A stretch of 64,000 nucleotides of DNA from an uncultured Thalassotalea sp. (GCA_947492575.1 CANLNK010000008.1:1-64000), one strand, 5' to 3'. Counted from the stretch's first letter, positions 10,038-19,919 are shown. Made by a program: numbers and translations. Notes: generated from the letters alone by a model not told the origin.

Positions 10038-11012
10038 TTAGCCGTTTATAACATTGAACTCTTGCTCATAGATCCCTTTTTCATTGAGGTCTTGTTCATT
10101 AAGTTCTCGTTCGTTAAATAATTGTTCTTCCAGTGAACGTCCTTTGGTTAACTGTCGATACTTAATTGAACGGTCGGCAAAAAATTGTAATAGCTGCTGG
10201 TCAAAATAGGGCTCTAGCTGATTATCGTAAGTGATCACATATTCCATTCGTTGACTTTGCGATACTCCTTCAACGGCCTCTAGCGCGTTGAGCGCAGCAA
10301 AAGCTTCCTCCGACAAAGTCTCATGCAACAACACGGTCAAAAAGCCTTGATGCGTGTTTACTTCGCTTATTTGCTGCTGTGTGAGTTGCCCCTTCTCCAG
10401 GTAAAGTACGGTTTGGCAAAGTTTCTCAAGTTCGTCTAGGTTGTGTGAGCTCACCATAAATGTGGTTTGTGATGACAAGTCGCTAATGAGTTTGCGGATG
10501 ATTCTCGCGTTTAAAGGGTCGAGGCCAGCAGTTGGTTCGTCGAGCAGAACGAGCTTGGGGCTTCCCATCAGTGCTTGTGCGATAGCAATACGTTTTCTCA
10601 TACCATGGCTCAGTTCTGCTGGTTTCGCCTGTTTATTCTGCGCCAAACCTACTAGCTCAAGCACTCTATTAGCTTCAGATAGGGCTTGCTGTTTATTCAT
10701 GCCTTGTAGTTTCGCGAAAAACAGAAGTTGTTTCATCACCGAAAACCTGGGATCTAACTGTGCATCCTGCGGTAGGGCGCTCAGTTGGCCAAATAGCGCA
10801 GGAGAGCCAGGCCTATGGCCAAGAATCTCTATTGTTCCCGACGTTGGTCTTAAGTAGCCACACAGAATACTAAAGAGTGTTGTTTTACCTGCACCATTTG
10901 GCCCCACTAATGCAATCGGTTCTCCCGATTCAACATTAAAATTAACTTCGTTAAGTGCGAGGGTTTGACCGAAACGGTGACTGATATTTTGGCAGTTGAT
11001 GATACTACTCAT
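10038..11012 (-). CDS. ABC transporter ATP-binding protein
   Basis: ATPase subunit of an ABC-2 type transporter. Walker A is GPNGAGKTT, the signature LSHGMRKRIAIAQAL and Walker B LVLLDEPTAGLDP, with the usual H-loop (MVSSHNLDELE). At 324 residues it is longer than a minimal domain. The last 25 residues are an oddity: four degenerate five-residue units (NEREL, NEQDL, NEKGI, YEQEF; residues 300-319) encoded by a 15-bp repeat. The downstream permease gene is upstream on this strand and overlaps by 4 bp. Substrate unknown. Confidence 0.9.
   Translation of the reverse strand: MSSIINCQNISHRFGQTLALNEVNFNVESGEPIALVGPNGAGKTTLFSILCGYLRPTSGTIEILGHRPGSPALFGQLSALPQDAQLDPRFSVMKQLLFFAKLQGMNKQQALSEANRVLELVGLAQNKQAKPAELSHGMRKRIAIAQALMGSPKLVLLDEPTAGLDPLNARIIRKLISDLSSQTTFMVSSHNLDELEKLCQTVLYLEKGQLTQQQISEVNTHQGFLTVLLHETLSEEAFAALNALEAVEGVSQSQRMEYVITYDNQLEPYFDQQLLQFFADRSIKYRQLTKGRSLEEQLFNERELNEQDLNEKGIYEQEFNVING
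10056..10115 (-). repeat. 15-bp degenerate tandem repeat inside the ABC ATPase 3' end
   Basis: Four units of 15 bp encode residues 300-319 of the ABC ATPase as NEREL, NEQDL, NEKGI and YEQEF. The repeat lies just before the stop codon, beyond the conserved ATPase and regulatory parts. It therefore looks like a slippage-derived extension of the C-terminus. Confidence 0.7.
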
Positions 11013-11857
11013 AACGCTTTCCTGTTAAATAATGTATAGGCAATTGCCAAGATAACCAAAGCTTGAGTTATTGGCAGAGAGATGTGGTTTAGTGAAGTAA
11101 GCCCAACAGATATTGCGAGGTCATTTACTTGTGCACCAATCAAGTAGTCATCCAAAAAGGCGAGTTTCGGAAAATAATGAATTGCTACACCAGTCAAAAT
11201 AAATGACGCAGATAAACCTATGATCGCCAAAAATGTTGCAGAACGTGCTGATTGACAAACCACAGAAGTAAGGGCCGTGATTGCAACAACAGGTAAGAGA
11301 ACAACAAATAAGTGAAACAAGATAAAACCTATATTCAATGGTACGTGGCTGAGTAAAGAGGCGTCTCTATAAACTGCCATGCCAGAGGCGGCTGAAATTG
11401 TTGCAAACACGAGAATCGTTAGGATTAACATCTGACCTAAGTAGCGCCCTACGAATAATTCGAATCGAGTTGAACGAAGCACGAGAAAGCGCAGCGTGCC
11501 TCGAGCTCTGTCAGATGATATTTGGTCTGCGGTGATAAACAGTGAAAATATGGGGTAGAGGATTAACGAAATAACCCAGTAAATGGTGAGTTCAGCAATT
11601 GGCCAATCGAGCAATTTGTCGGCATTTAGCATGCCTAATGCTTGGCTAATCATGTCGGTGAAATCAGGCTGTGTAACGATAGAAGATGCATAAGACACCG
11701 GATACCTGAAGATAAAATACCAAACAAGTGCAAAGGCAATTAATGCCATCCATCCTCTACGAGTATTAAAAAGGCGGGTGAGTTCGTAATACGCAATGAT
11801 GGTGATGCGCCTTCCACTGCCAACGGGTTTTAGTTCTTGTATTGATTGGCTTTCCAT
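11009..11857 (-). CDS. ABC-2 type transporter permease
   Basis: A 282-residue polytopic membrane protein with about six hydrophobic segments, and the ABC-2 permease signature of a polar N-terminal segment (YYELTRLFNTRRGW) followed by helices. The stretch DQISSDRARGTLRFLVLRSTR is the cytoplasmic coupling region seen in this family (NosY/GldF-like). It overlaps the start of the ATPase gene by 4 bp, so the two make one transporter. No substrate-binding protein is present; export is likelier than import. Confidence 0.87.
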   Translation of the reverse strand: MESQSIQELKPVGSGRRITIIAYYELTRLFNTRRGWMALIAFALVWYFIFRYPVSYASSIVTQPDFTDMISQALGMLNADKLLDWPIAELTIYWVISLILYPIFSLFITADQISSDRARGTLRFLVLRSTRFELFVGRYLGQMLILTILVFATISAASGMAVYRDASLLSHVPLNIGFILFHLFVVLLPVVAITALTSVVCQSARSATFLAIIGLSASFILTGVAIHYFPKLAFLDDYLIGAQVNDLAISVGLTSLNHISLPITQALVILAIAYTLFNRKAL

Positions 11858-12104
11858 AAGTGTTCCTCTTTTCAGTTATGAAAAGACTAGCGAACAACAT
11901 GCCAACTTTAAGTTGTTGAATTATAAAGAATATGTTTGTTTTTGTTTTGGGTGAACTGTTAATCAACCTATATATTGGCGAAAAAGCCTACTTATCAATG
12001 TAATTGTTATCGCGCGCGCATAAGGTGTTGTTAAATGGCTGATAGAAAAGTGCATATTTAGAGTGCTTAGAGGTTTTAGTGCCTGCTGTTAGGCTCTTGA
12101 AGTT

Positions 12105-12132
12105 GCCTAGTGACCTGGCTGGGCCACTAGGC
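12105..12132 (-). terminator. hairpin after the purine permease gene
   Basis: GCCTAGTG (12105-12112) and CACTAGGC (12125-12132) pair perfectly, 8 bp beyond the stop of the NCS2 permease gene. There is no T-tract in the direction of transcription, so it may stabilise a 3' end rather than terminate intrinsically. Confidence 0.4.
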
Positions 12133-12139
12133 TTCGTGA

Positions 12140-13432
12140 TTATGCAAAGTAGATAAACTTTACGATAAATAATGCTGCTAATACCAATACGCTCGCTGAC
12201 AGTTGGTCGAACTTTCCTGCAAAGATGCGTACTGCAGCGTAGCTGATAAAACCAAAAGCAATACCATGTGCAATCGAGAAAGTGAGTGGCATGGTAATAC
12301 AAATAAGAGTTGCTGGCACAGCATCAAGTAAGTCATCCCATTTGATATGGACTAGACTAGACATCATCAAAACGGCAACGAAAAAGAGTGGGCCGGCAGT
12401 CGCATATGCTGGCACCATAGCCGCTAGCGGTGAAAATAAAATAGCGAGTAAAAATAAACAGCCTACCGTAACTGCGGTTAAACCTGTTCTACCACCCGCG
12501 CTAACGCCTGAAGCACTTTCAACATAGCTAGTAGTGGTAGATGTTCCGAGCATACTTCCGGCAATAGTGGCGGATGAATCAGCCAATAGCGCTTTGTTTA
12601 GACGAGGTAGGTTCCCCTTTTCGTCAAGCAAATTTCCTTTTTGTGCTACCGCAATCAAGGTGCCTGAGGTATCAAATAAGTCGACGAATAAAAAAGCAAA
12701 TATTACGCTTATCATGCCGACTTCGGTCGCCCCCGCGATATCTAGCTGCATAAAGGTTGCTGCGACATCTGGCGGCGTAGACATCAAGCCATTGTAGTCA
12801 ATATCACCAAACAGAATACCTAAGCCAGTGATAATTAGAATCGAGTAAAGTACAGCACCGTTAATTTGTCGGCTAGCCATGGCAACAATCAGAAAAAGTC
12901 CGAGCGCTGCCATTAGTGGTGGAAATGCACTTAAATCACCCATATCGACTAAGGTTGCTGGATTATCAACAACAATGCCTGCACTTTTGAGCGCGATAAA
13001 TGCGAGGAATAAGCCGATACCTGCTGCAATACCATAGCGGAGTGCCTGTGGAATACTATTGATAATCCATTCTCGAATGCGTAGTACGCTTAAAATGACA
13101 AAAACAATACCCGAGATAAATACGCCACCGAGAGCCACTTGCCACGTATAGCCCATTTCCAATACAACGGTATAGGTAAAGAACGCGTTCAATCCCATTC
13201 CTGGTGCGAGTGCTATGGGGTAGTTGGCGTACATCCCCATAATAAAACAACCGATGGCAGCAGCTACACATGTGGCTACAAAGACTGCACCATGGTCCAT
13301 TCCTGTATCAGCCAACATAGTTGGGTTTACAAAAATAATATATGCCATGGTTAAGAAGGTGGTTAATCCTGCGATCAGCTCGCGGCGTATGTTCGTACCG
13401 TGCTCAGTCAGTTTAAAAAGCTTTTCTAACAT
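12140..13432 (-). CDS. NCS2 family purine permease (AzgA/guanine-hypoxanthine type)
   Basis: Predicted 430-residue inner-membrane nucleobase:proton symporter. The N-terminus MLEKLFKLTEHGTNIRREL followed by AGLTTFLTMAYIIFVNP is the family signature. GMGLNAFFTYTVV and the two-part DLFDTSGTL motif are also present. Length and motifs match the AzgA/PbuG branch, which takes up hypoxanthine, guanine or adenine. An upstream in-frame TTG (13489) would add 19 residues not seen in the family, so I take ATG 13432. It is monocistronic. Confidence 0.9.
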   Translation of the reverse strand: MLEKLFKLTEHGTNIRRELIAGLTTFLTMAYIIFVNPTMLADTGMDHGAVFVATCVAAAIGCFIMGMYANYPIALAPGMGLNAFFTYTVVLEMGYTWQVALGGVFISGIVFVILSVLRIREWIINSIPQALRYGIAAGIGLFLAFIALKSAGIVVDNPATLVDMGDLSAFPPLMAALGLFLIVAMASRQINGAVLYSILIITGLGILFGDIDYNGLMSTPPDVAATFMQLDIAGATEVGMISVIFAFLFVDLFDTSGTLIAVAQKGNLLDEKGNLPRLNKALLADSSATIAGSMLGTSTTTSYVESASGVSAGGRTGLTAVTVGCLFLLAILFSPLAAMVPAYATAGPLFFVAVLMMSSLVHIKWDDLLDAVPATLICITMPLTFSIAHGIAFGFISYAAVRIFAGKFDQLSASVLVLAALFIVKFIYFA

Positions 13433-13548
13433 ATCTAAAGTTGTGTGGAGTTGTTTTTGTTTTTTCTCAGTATAACGAGAAGTTAGCAAATTGCATTGAA
13501 CAATTAATGGGCAAGGAGAGTAGAGGTCTCTCCTCGCTAGGTAGGTTA

Positions 13549-14442
13549 CTAAACGTTAGACACGTCGATAATTAATGATTCATCGATATTGGTAGATGAG
13601 ACAGTTTCTTTTGAGTAGTCATACGCTTGTTTTGGTTCACTTCTGTCGATAGGTAAATCAGTGAAGTTAAACAACTCTGTGTCTGCTAGTTGGCTTGGGC
13701 TAACGTTCTTGAGTGACTTAAAAATATTTTCAACACGACCTGGTGTGCTCGCATCCCATTGTGTCAACATTGCTTTAATATTCTGACGCTGAAGGTTTTC
13801 CTGTGAACCACAAAGGTTACATGGAATGATAGGGTATTCTCGAATCTGAGCATATCGGGCTATATCAGCTTCACGACAATAACTTAATGGGCGAATGACG
13901 GTATTACGGTTATCATCCGCGCGCAGCTTAGGCGGCATGGCTTTAAGCTTAGCGCCAAAGAACATATTCAAGAATAATGTTTCTACGATGTCGTCCATGT
14001 GATGACCTAGAGCAATTTTTGTCGCGCCTATGTCTTCGGCGAATGAATACAAAGTACCGCGTCTTAATCGTGAACAAAGACCACAGGTTGTTTTCCCTTC
14101 TGGCACTTTCTCTTTAACAACAGAATAGGTGTCCTTATCGATAATGTAATAAGGGATATCAAGCGATTCGAAGTAATCTGGCAAGATGTGCGCAGGGAAG
14201 CCCGGTTGCTTTTGGTCCATATTTACGGCGATAACTTTAAAGTCGATAGGTGCAGACTTTTGTAGACCTAGCAATATATCGAGCATGGCAAAAGAGTCTT
14301 TACCACCGCTAATAGCCGCCATAATGACGTCGCCATCTTCGATCATATTATAATCGGCAATTGCTTTACCTACTTTACTACGAAGCTTCTTTTGCAATTT
14401 ATTGGCTTCGTATATGTCTTTTCTATTGTCTACGTTTGTCAT
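13549..14442 (-). CDS. ttcA: tRNA 2-thiocytidine biosynthesis protein
   Basis: TtcA thiolates cytidine 32 of certain tRNAs (s2C32), using ATP to activate the base and an iron-sulfur cluster. The 297-residue protein has the PP-loop [12 protein letters not shown] (SGGKDS at residues 45-50), [10 protein letters not shown] with the first CxxC pair, and [12 protein letters not shown] with the second. [14 protein letters not shown] is also diagnostic. It is a single gene, with its start 18 bp from a short region leading to uspE. Confidence 0.97.
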   Translation of the reverse strand: MTNVDNRKDIYEANKLQKKLRSKVGKAIADYNMIEDGDVIMAAISGGKDSFAMLDILLGLQKSAPIDFKVIAVNMDQKQPGFPAHILPDYFESLDIPYYIIDKDTYSVVKEKVPEGKTTCGLCSRLRRGTLYSFAEDIGATKIALGHHMDDIVETLFLNMFFGAKLKAMPPKLRADDNRNTVIRPLSYCREADIARYAQIREYPIIPCNLCGSQENLQRQNIKAMLTQWDASTPGRVENIFKSLKNVSPSQLADTELFNFTDLPIDRSEPKQAYDYSKETVSSTNIDESLIIDVSNV

Positions 14443-14507
14443 ACCCAGATAGTCACAGCAAGAAATGGGCGCGTATTATAATGGTTAGTGCTTGGGATGA
14501 TAAGTAA

Positions 14508-14535
14508 AAATTAGCCAGCGCAAGCGCTGGCTCAA
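14508..14535 (-). terminator. rho-independent terminator of uspE
   Basis: AGCCAGCGC (14513-14521) pairs with GCGCTGGCT (14524-14532). On the minus strand the stem is followed by AATTTTTA, giving a normal intrinsic terminator about 60 bp after the uspE stop. Confidence 0.75.
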
Positions 14536-14592
14536 GATAATAGGTGTAGCAATTGGTTGGGGTGCACCACACCTTTAAAAAAGATATACAGG

Positions 14593-15522
14593 CTAACTTT
14601 GCAGAGGTGAAACATAACCTGCTGGTTTTAAAGCCAATACATCGCAGTTTAAGCGGTCGATAACATGCTCTGCTGTATTACCAATCAAAGCTGCGGACAA
14701 CCCTGTACGACCAATGGTACCAAGTATTACAAGCTCGGCATCTAGTTCTTGCGACAAGCTTTCGATCACATCTTCCGGCAAACCTTCTTTAACAAATGTT
14801 CGCTCTCTATCAATACCATAGGTATCAGCATGTTTAGCCATAGCATCCTTATGGTGCTGAAGCATAGTATCGTTGTATTGGCTAGCATTGAACTCAGGGA
14901 TTTCTATTGCGATATTAACTGGCGTCCCCGGGAATGAGTTCACTAAATTAACATTCGCACTGATAATGTCTGCTAAATGTTTGGCTTCTTCAGTGATAAT
15001 TTTATTGAGTGACTGGTGTTCGTCTTCATCACTACCGACATTGACCGCTGCTAAAATGTTGCCATTAGCAGGCCAAGAATGATCTTTGACTAATAGAAGT
15101 GGACAAGGACACTTACGCAACAAGTGCCAGTCAGTTGGGGTGAAGATCACCGACTTTAATTTATCGTGCTCATGTGTACCCTTGAACACCACATCAAAAC
15201 CATGATCTATTACTTGGTCAATGACGGCTTCGAATGGTCTATTGTGCCAAATGACCTTGATATCGATATCTTCAACGCTGGCGCCAATCGCTTTAATACG
15301 CTCTTCAATCCATACCTTTCTGTCATTAATAACTGTTTGACGCATTGCTTCGCGCTCGTCGCTAGAAAGCATGGTCGTCATTTCGTAAGAAAAGTCGTAA
15401 ATACTCAAAAACGCTGTGATCTTAGTGGTAGTTTTTGAAGCAAACTCGACTGCTCGACTGAGTGCTTTTTGTTCATCGGTTGAAGGATCTACGACAACCA
15501 AAATATTTTTGTAAGCTTCCAT
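14593..15522 (-). CDS. uspE: universal stress protein E
   Basis: A 309-residue tandem-Usp-domain protein. The first domain begins KNILVVVDPSTDEQKAL and the second, from about residue 155, ends with the ATP-binding-like loop VILGTIGRTGLSAALIGNTAEHV. Tandem UspE proteins act in stress survival, motility and cell aggregation in E. coli. The neighbour upstream is fnr, the same pairing as in enteric bacteria (formerly ydaA-fnr). An FNR-like box (15582-15595) lies about 66 bp upstream, so oxygen-dependent expression is a reasonable inference. Confidence 0.93.
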   Translation of the reverse strand: MEAYKNILVVVDPSTDEQKALSRAVEFASKTTTKITAFLSIYDFSYEMTTMLSSDEREAMRQTVINDRKVWIEERIKAIGASVEDIDIKVIWHNRPFEAVIDQVIDHGFDVVFKGTHEHDKLKSVIFTPTDWHLLRKCPCPLLLVKDHSWPANGNILAAVNVGSDEDEHQSLNKIITEEAKHLADIISANVNLVNSFPGTPVNIAIEIPEFNASQYNDTMLQHHKDAMAKHADTYGIDRERTFVKEGLPEDVIESLSQELDAELVILGTIGRTGLSAALIGNTAEHVIDRLNCDVLALKPAGYVSPLQS

Positions 15523-15581
15523 ATCGACCTCTTCTCGTATCGGGTGACTTTGTCAGTGTGCCATTTACGCTAAATAATTAT

Positions 15582-15595
15582 TTGTTTTAAATCAA
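15582..15595. promoter_or_regulatory. candidate FNR box upstream of uspE
   Basis: TTGTT-TTAA-ATCAA matches the FNR consensus TTGAT-N4-ATCAA at 9 of 10 defined positions. It is centred about 66 bp before the uspE start codon, a suitable spacing for a class II site if transcription starts near 15547. The fnr gene itself is next door. Confidence 0.6.
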
Positions 15596-15732
15596 CAAAT
15601 CATACGGTATTCAATTAAAACCAAATGAAATAAGTAGTTAATGCCATTTATATAAAGCATAGCTTGAGTGTTATGGGAAGGAAAGTGGCGTTAATTTGAG
15701 CTTAACTTGATAGGGTTGGTAAGTGCAGACCA

Positions 15733-15762
15733 ATAAAAAAGCAAAACCTATGTTTTGCCTTT
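15733..15762 (-). terminator. rho-independent terminator of fnr
   Basis: GCAAAAC (15741-15747) pairs with GTTTTGC (15752-15758) around a 4-nt loop. Read leftwards, the stem is followed by a run of T (TTTTTTATT). It lies about 35 bp after the fnr stop. Confidence 0.75.
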
Positions 15763-15793
15763 TCTATGAATTTGAATTAGTGCTACTGGACGT

Positions 15794-16510
15794 TTACAAA
15801 AGTGCTATTTTATTGAGCTGTTCAAGGTTGTTGATGGTTATTAACTTACCGTCCACCGAGATAACACCTTCTTTGTGGAAGCGGTTAAGTAATCGGCTAA
15901 TCGTTTCAACAGTAAGGCCAATGTAGTTGCCGATATCACCACGAGTCATGGTGAGTCTGAATTCGCTTGGCGATAAGCCACGCGCTTTGTAACGTGTGCT
16001 TAGCGTTGACAAAAATGTCGCTAAACGTTGTTCTGCATTCTTACGGTTAAGCAAGGAAAGCATTTCTTGGTCTGTGCGAATTTCATTACTCATTAAGCGC
16101 AACACTTGACGTTTTAGTGCTGGCATAGAATCAGAGAGTTCATCAAGTGTGTTGTATGGAATTTCACATACCATCGCTGTTTCAAGCGCTTGGGCAAAAC
16201 TTTGGTGTTCACTATTGGCTAATGCATCGAAACCAAGTAGGTCGCCAGCTAGGTGAAATCCTGTGATTTGTTCTTCACCGTTAGAATCTATGGTAAACGT
16301 TTTGAATGTTCCTGAACGAATAGCAAACAAAGAATGAAGTGCTTCACCGTCTTGGAAAATTTGCTCGCCTTTTCGAATTGGGCGTTTGCGGTCAATAATA
16401 TTGTCTAGGGTATCAAGTTCTTGCTCGTTTAATGAAAACGGTATACACAATTCACTAATACTACAGTTTTGACAATGAATATGGCCTCTTCCTGGGCATG
16501 CGTTTGACAT
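15794..16510 (-). CDS. fnr: FNR/EtrA-type oxygen-responsive transcription regulator
   Basis: A 238-residue CRP/FNR family regulator that binds DNA as a dimer when its [4Fe-4S] cluster is intact under low oxygen. The cluster ligands are visible as Cys13, Cys16 and Cys22 in the N-terminal [11 protein letters not shown], with Cys115 in AMVCEIPY. The recognition helix [14 protein letters not shown] carries the Glu-Ser-Arg triplet that reads TTGAT half sites. It lies between uspE and the cbb3 oxidase assembly genes, the expected home. The gap to the TauE-like gene upstream is 44 bp, so it may be co-transcribed with it. Confidence 0.97.
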   Translation of the reverse strand: MSNACPGRGHIHCQNCSISELCIPFSLNEQELDTLDNIIDRKRPIRKGEQIFQDGEALHSLFAIRSGTFKTFTIDSNGEEQITGFHLAGDLLGFDALANSEHQSFAQALETAMVCEIPYNTLDELSDSMPALKRQVLRLMSNEIRTDQEMLSLLNRKNAEQRLATFLSTLSTRYKARGLSPSEFRLTMTRGDIGNYIGLTVETISRLLNRFHKEGVISVDGKLITINNLEQLNKIALL

Positions 16511-16554
16511 GAACTATCACCTTAGTTCTAAATTATTGAAACAGTGCAATGATA

Positions 16555-17226
16555 TTAAAACATGGCTTGGTAGGCAACTAAGACCGTGTAAATACCATAT
16601 ATAATTACCAAGAATGCCATGGATTTACGAAATAGAACGGACTGAAGTAGTTTTTTTACTGAAAGGACACCTACAGACAAGGATATTAAAGCGGGTAGGG
16701 TGCCGAGACCAAATGCAGCCATTATCAAAGCTCCGTCTAACGCGTTACCACTGGCAAGTGACCAAGTGAGCGTGGAATAAACTAAGCCGCAGGGTAACCA
16801 ACCCCAAATCGCACCTAGCATTACCGCTTTTTTGACTGAATCAACTGGTAGCGCATGATTGGCAAGCGGGGCGATATGACGCCAAAGGAGCTTACCAGCC
16901 TGTTCTATTTTGGTGAGCAAAAATAACCACTGACCAAGGTATAGCCCAAGTAAAATTAGGAAAACACCTGACACTAATCGCAGGCCATGCAATGGCACGC
17001 CAGCCGTTTTAGCGGCTAGGGAACTACTAAAGCCGACAATGGCACCGATTAAACTATAGGATGCTATTCGCCCAATGTTGTAACCAAGAATTAGCGGCCA
17101 CTTGGCGCGTTGTGATTGCTGTGGTAACGCGGAAAGCAACATCCCAGATACACCACCACACATAGCAATGCAGTGTCCTGCGCCTAATAAACCAATGATA
17201 AATGCCGAAAGGTAATCAATGGTCAT
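16555..17226 (-). CDS. TauE/SafE-like (DsbD-type transmembrane) protein of the cbb3 assembly cluster
   Basis: A 223-residue membrane protein with about six hydrophobic segments, starting with the conserved AFIIGLLGAGHCIAMCGGVSG. The Cys pair in HCxAMCGG and the later WGWLPCGLVYS are the marks of the DsbD-beta/CcdA-like family usually annotated as sulfite exporter TauE/SafE. It is commonly found next to ccoS. Copper or thiol handling during cbb3 oxidase maturation is the likely role, not sulfite export. The ccoS stop is 7 bp upstream. Confidence 0.88.
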   Translation of the reverse strand: MTIDYLSAFIIGLLGAGHCIAMCGGVSGMLLSALPQQSQRAKWPLILGYNIGRIASYSLIGAIVGFSSSLAAKTAGVPLHGLRLVSGVFLILLGLYLGQWLFLLTKIEQAGKLLWRHIAPLANHALPVDSVKKAVMLGAIWGWLPCGLVYSTLTWSLASGNALDGALIMAAFGLGTLPALISLSVGVLSVKKLLQSVLFRKSMAFLVIIYGIYTVLVAYQAMF

Positions 17227-17233
17227 TAGTTAT

Positions 17234-17467
17234 CTAGCTTTCGTCTTTGCTTTTGGGTGCAGGCGCATTACCGTTGACTTGGTCTTCTTGACTACTATCT
17301 TCTTGTTCGTGCTTTTCGTTATCCGATTTATTGTCGTCAAATAAGATACTTAACCCTTCTTTTTCTAGGTCGTTAAACTGCTCGGTTTTCACAGCCCAGA
17401 AAAATAGATAAATACCCACTATTGTTAGGATAATGGCGATTGGGATTAAAACGTAAATTACACTCAT
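17234..17467 (-). CDS. ccoS: cbb3 oxidase maturation protein CcoS
   Basis: A 77-residue membrane protein. One N-terminal helix (residues 1-25, ending YLFFWAVKTEQFNDLE) precedes an acidic cytoplasmic tail rich in Asp, Glu and Gln. CcoS is needed for insertion of haem and copper into the cbb3 oxidase. The FWAVKTEQFNDLE segment is the family signature. The start overlaps the ccoI stop by 4 bp. The acidic tail is longer than in many homologues. Confidence 0.93.
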   Translation of the reverse strand: MSVIYVLIPIAIILTIVGIYLFFWAVKTEQFNDLEKEGLSILFDDNKSDNEKHEQEDSSQEDQVNGNAPAPKSKDES

Positions 17468-19905
17468 TTTTTCAACAGTCTTAATGAATTAGTAATCACT
17501 AATATGGAACTTGCAGACATACCGATCACAGCCATGTACGGGGTAATAAATCCTGCAACTGCTAACGGTAACACAATGGCGTTATAGCCAAATGCCCAAA
17601 GGTAGTTTTGCCAAATAATGCGCCTTGTTGATTTAGCGACATTCAACAGGACTTGTATTGATGATAATTGATTATTTAATAAAATAACATCAGCACCACT
17701 TTTAGCAACATCGGTACCGCTTCCCATTGCAATAGCAACGTGAGCTGCGCTAAATACAGGAGTGTCATTTACGCCATCGCCAACCATTGCTAGCGTACGT
17801 TGTTTCTGTTTTTCCTGCACTAAAGCCATTTTCTCATGTGCAGAAAGGCTTGAATGTACTTCATCCAGTGAAAGTTCCTTGGCAACTTTTTCACAGCCCG
17901 CAGCACCATCACCAGAAAGCATTAGCTTTTGTATATTTTGACTCGCCAACCAATCCAGTAGTGATTTCGCGTCATCGCGAGCTTGGTCTTCTAAATAAAG
18001 TGCTGCTACCGTTTCATTGTCAATTTCGACAATGATCTGGGCATTGAGATGCGCTGAAAGAGAATCATCGTTAAGCATCCAACTGGCTTTACCCAGCTTA
18101 ACATTGAGCTGTTTGCCACCGTGTTCTATTGTGCCAGAAATACCTAATCCAGGGTGCACAGTGACATCGAATGCAGAAGTTAGGTAGTTTCGGTATTGGC
18201 TAAAAGCTTGGGCCAATGGGTGTTGAGAGTGTGCTTCCAGTGCAGCTACAAAATTCAGTATGTCGTCTTGCTGGTAGCAGGTTTTCTCAGGGGCAGATTG
18301 CTCAGAGTCAGGTTGCTGAGAACTTGCTTGTATAGCCTCAAACTTAACGAGCTGGAAATCACCTTGCGTTAATGTGCCTGTTTTATCAAAGGCAAATGTA
18401 TCAACTTCAGGAATAGTCTCGATTACATGGCCTGACTTAATCATGATGCCATCTCGGTTGAGGCGCGTTGTACCACAAGTTAAAGCTGTTGGTGTGGCAA
18501 GCGATAATGCGCAAGGGCAGGTTGCAACAAGTACAGACAAGGTGATCCAGAAGGCCTCTTCTGGCATGTGTTGTTGCCAGTAAATAGCTGTTCCGATCGC
18601 AGTAAATAAAATAATCGCGACAAAATATTGGGCAATTTTATCTGACAACTGTGCGATTTTGGGTTTGTGTGCCTGAGAAGATTCACTTAGGCGAATAAGT
18701 TGGCTTAAGAATGTATCGCTGCCCGGTTGCTTAACGCGAACAATTAAGTTGCCATCGCCATTAATTGTACCAGCGTAAATCATATCGCCAGTTTCTTTGG
18801 CAACAGGCCGCTGTTCACCTGAAAGCATAGCTTCGTTAATATGGCTGGCGCCACTCTCAATAACACAATCTGCTGGTACCGTTTCGCCAGGCTTAATCAT
18901 CAACTGATCGTCAATTTCTAGTGACTTCGCTGTTACAAACTGTTCAATGCCATCGACCAGTTTCGTTGCCGTCATTGGCATTAATTTTAAAAGGTTCGCT
19001 GACACTTGAGCCGCTCTAGAGCGCGCTCTAAATTCAAGGAACTTACCGATAAGCAGTAAGAAGGTGAACATGGAAACAGATTCGAAATATACTTCACCTG
19101 TTTGCATCACTGTCGCCCAAGCACTAGCAAAAAATGCCAGTAAGATGGCAATGGATACGGGCACATCCATAGATAAGCGTTTAGATTTTAATGCGCTGAT
19201 CGCCCCAGTATAAAAAGGGAATGCGCCATAAAAAATAATAGGCGTGGTTAATACTAAGCTGGTGTAGCGTAAGTAGACTAAGTTGTGCTCAGCCATATCA
19301 GAGAACGCGCCGAAATATAGGCCGATAGCGATCATCATGACTTGCATCATCAAGATGCCTGAAACGCCTAGACGTTTAATGAAGGTCTTACTTTGCTTGA
19401 TGTTGAGCTCTTCACTTTCGCTAGCTTTAAATGGTAGTGCGTGATAGCCAAGGCGTTCAATATACTCAATAACTTTAGACAGCTTAATCGTGTCATTAGC
19501 CCATTTTACTGTAGCTCGCTGAGTAGTCGCATTAACGGAAATATCAGCCACACCCGGTACTTGTTCTAATTTCATTTCAATTAGCCAAGCACACGCAGCA
19601 CAGGTTATGCCGTCAACCGTAAGTATGGTTTCGCGATGTTCGCCAGTTTGATGGGTGAACTCGTGTTGCAAATTATCGTCATCAAGTAATTGATTACGTT
19701 TTAGTTGCTCTGGCACTAAATCCACGCCTTTCTGCGCATTTTCAGTACGGAATTTATAGTAATCGGTGAGCTTATTATCAACGATAGTTTGGGCTACGGC
19801 TTCACAACCAGCACAGCACATTGGCTGCGCTTTATCATCGATAACAACCGTTAAATCTATCCCTGGCGGAATAAGTTCACCACAGTGAAAACATGAGGCT
19901 GACAT
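17464..19905 (-). CDS. ccoI: copper-translocating P-type ATPase CcoI/FixI
   Basis: P1B-type ATPase delivering copper for cbb3 oxidase assembly, 813 residues. The N-terminus has an extra Cys-rich metal domain (CFHCGE at residues 5-10, CCAGCE at 30-35) and then the HMA domain with Cys102 and Cys105 in GITCAACAW. Later come the transmembrane CPC motif (TCPCALSLATP), the phosphorylation site DKTGTLT, the hinge VGDGVNDTPV, and eight predicted membrane helices. It lies between fixH (upstream) and ccoS (4-bp overlap). Confidence 0.95.
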   Translation of the reverse strand: MSASCFHCGELIPPGIDLTVVIDDKAQPMCCAGCEAVAQTIVDNKLTDYYKFRTENAQKGVDLVPEQLKRNQLLDDDNLQHEFTHQTGEHRETILTVDGITCAACAWLIEMKLEQVPGVADISVNATTQRATVKWANDTIKLSKVIEYIERLGYHALPFKASESEELNIKQSKTFIKRLGVSGILMMQVMMIAIGLYFGAFSDMAEHNLVYLRYTSLVLTTPIIFYGAFPFYTGAISALKSKRLSMDVPVSIAILLAFFASAWATVMQTGEVYFESVSMFTFLLLIGKFLEFRARSRAAQVSANLLKLMPMTATKLVDGIEQFVTAKSLEIDDQLMIKPGETVPADCVIESGASHINEAMLSGEQRPVAKETGDMIYAGTINGDGNLIVRVKQPGSDTFLSQLIRLSESSQAHKPKIAQLSDKIAQYFVAIILFTAIGTAIYWQQHMPEEAFWITLSVLVATCPCALSLATPTALTCGTTRLNRDGIMIKSGHVIETIPEVDTFAFDKTGTLTQGDFQLVKFEAIQASSQQPDSEQSAPEKTCYQQDDILNFVAALEAHSQHPLAQAFSQYRNYLTSAFDVTVHPGLGISGTIEHGGKQLNVKLGKASWMLNDDSLSAHLNAQIIVEIDNETVAALYLEDQARDDAKSLLDWLASQNIQKLMLSGDGAAGCEKVAKELSLDEVHSSLSAHEKMALVQEKQKQRTLAMVGDGVNDTPVFSAAHVAIAMGSGTDVAKSGADVILLNNQLSSIQVLLNVAKSTRRIIWQNYLWAFGYNAIVLPLAVAGFITPYMAVIGMSASSILVITNSLRLLKK

Positions 19906-19919
19906 TGTCTATTCGTCTA

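Noticed and set aside
13514-13533. GGAGAG/CTCTCC hairpin beyond ttcA
   Set aside because: Stem is short and no T-tract follows on the minus strand, so I do not list it as a terminator.
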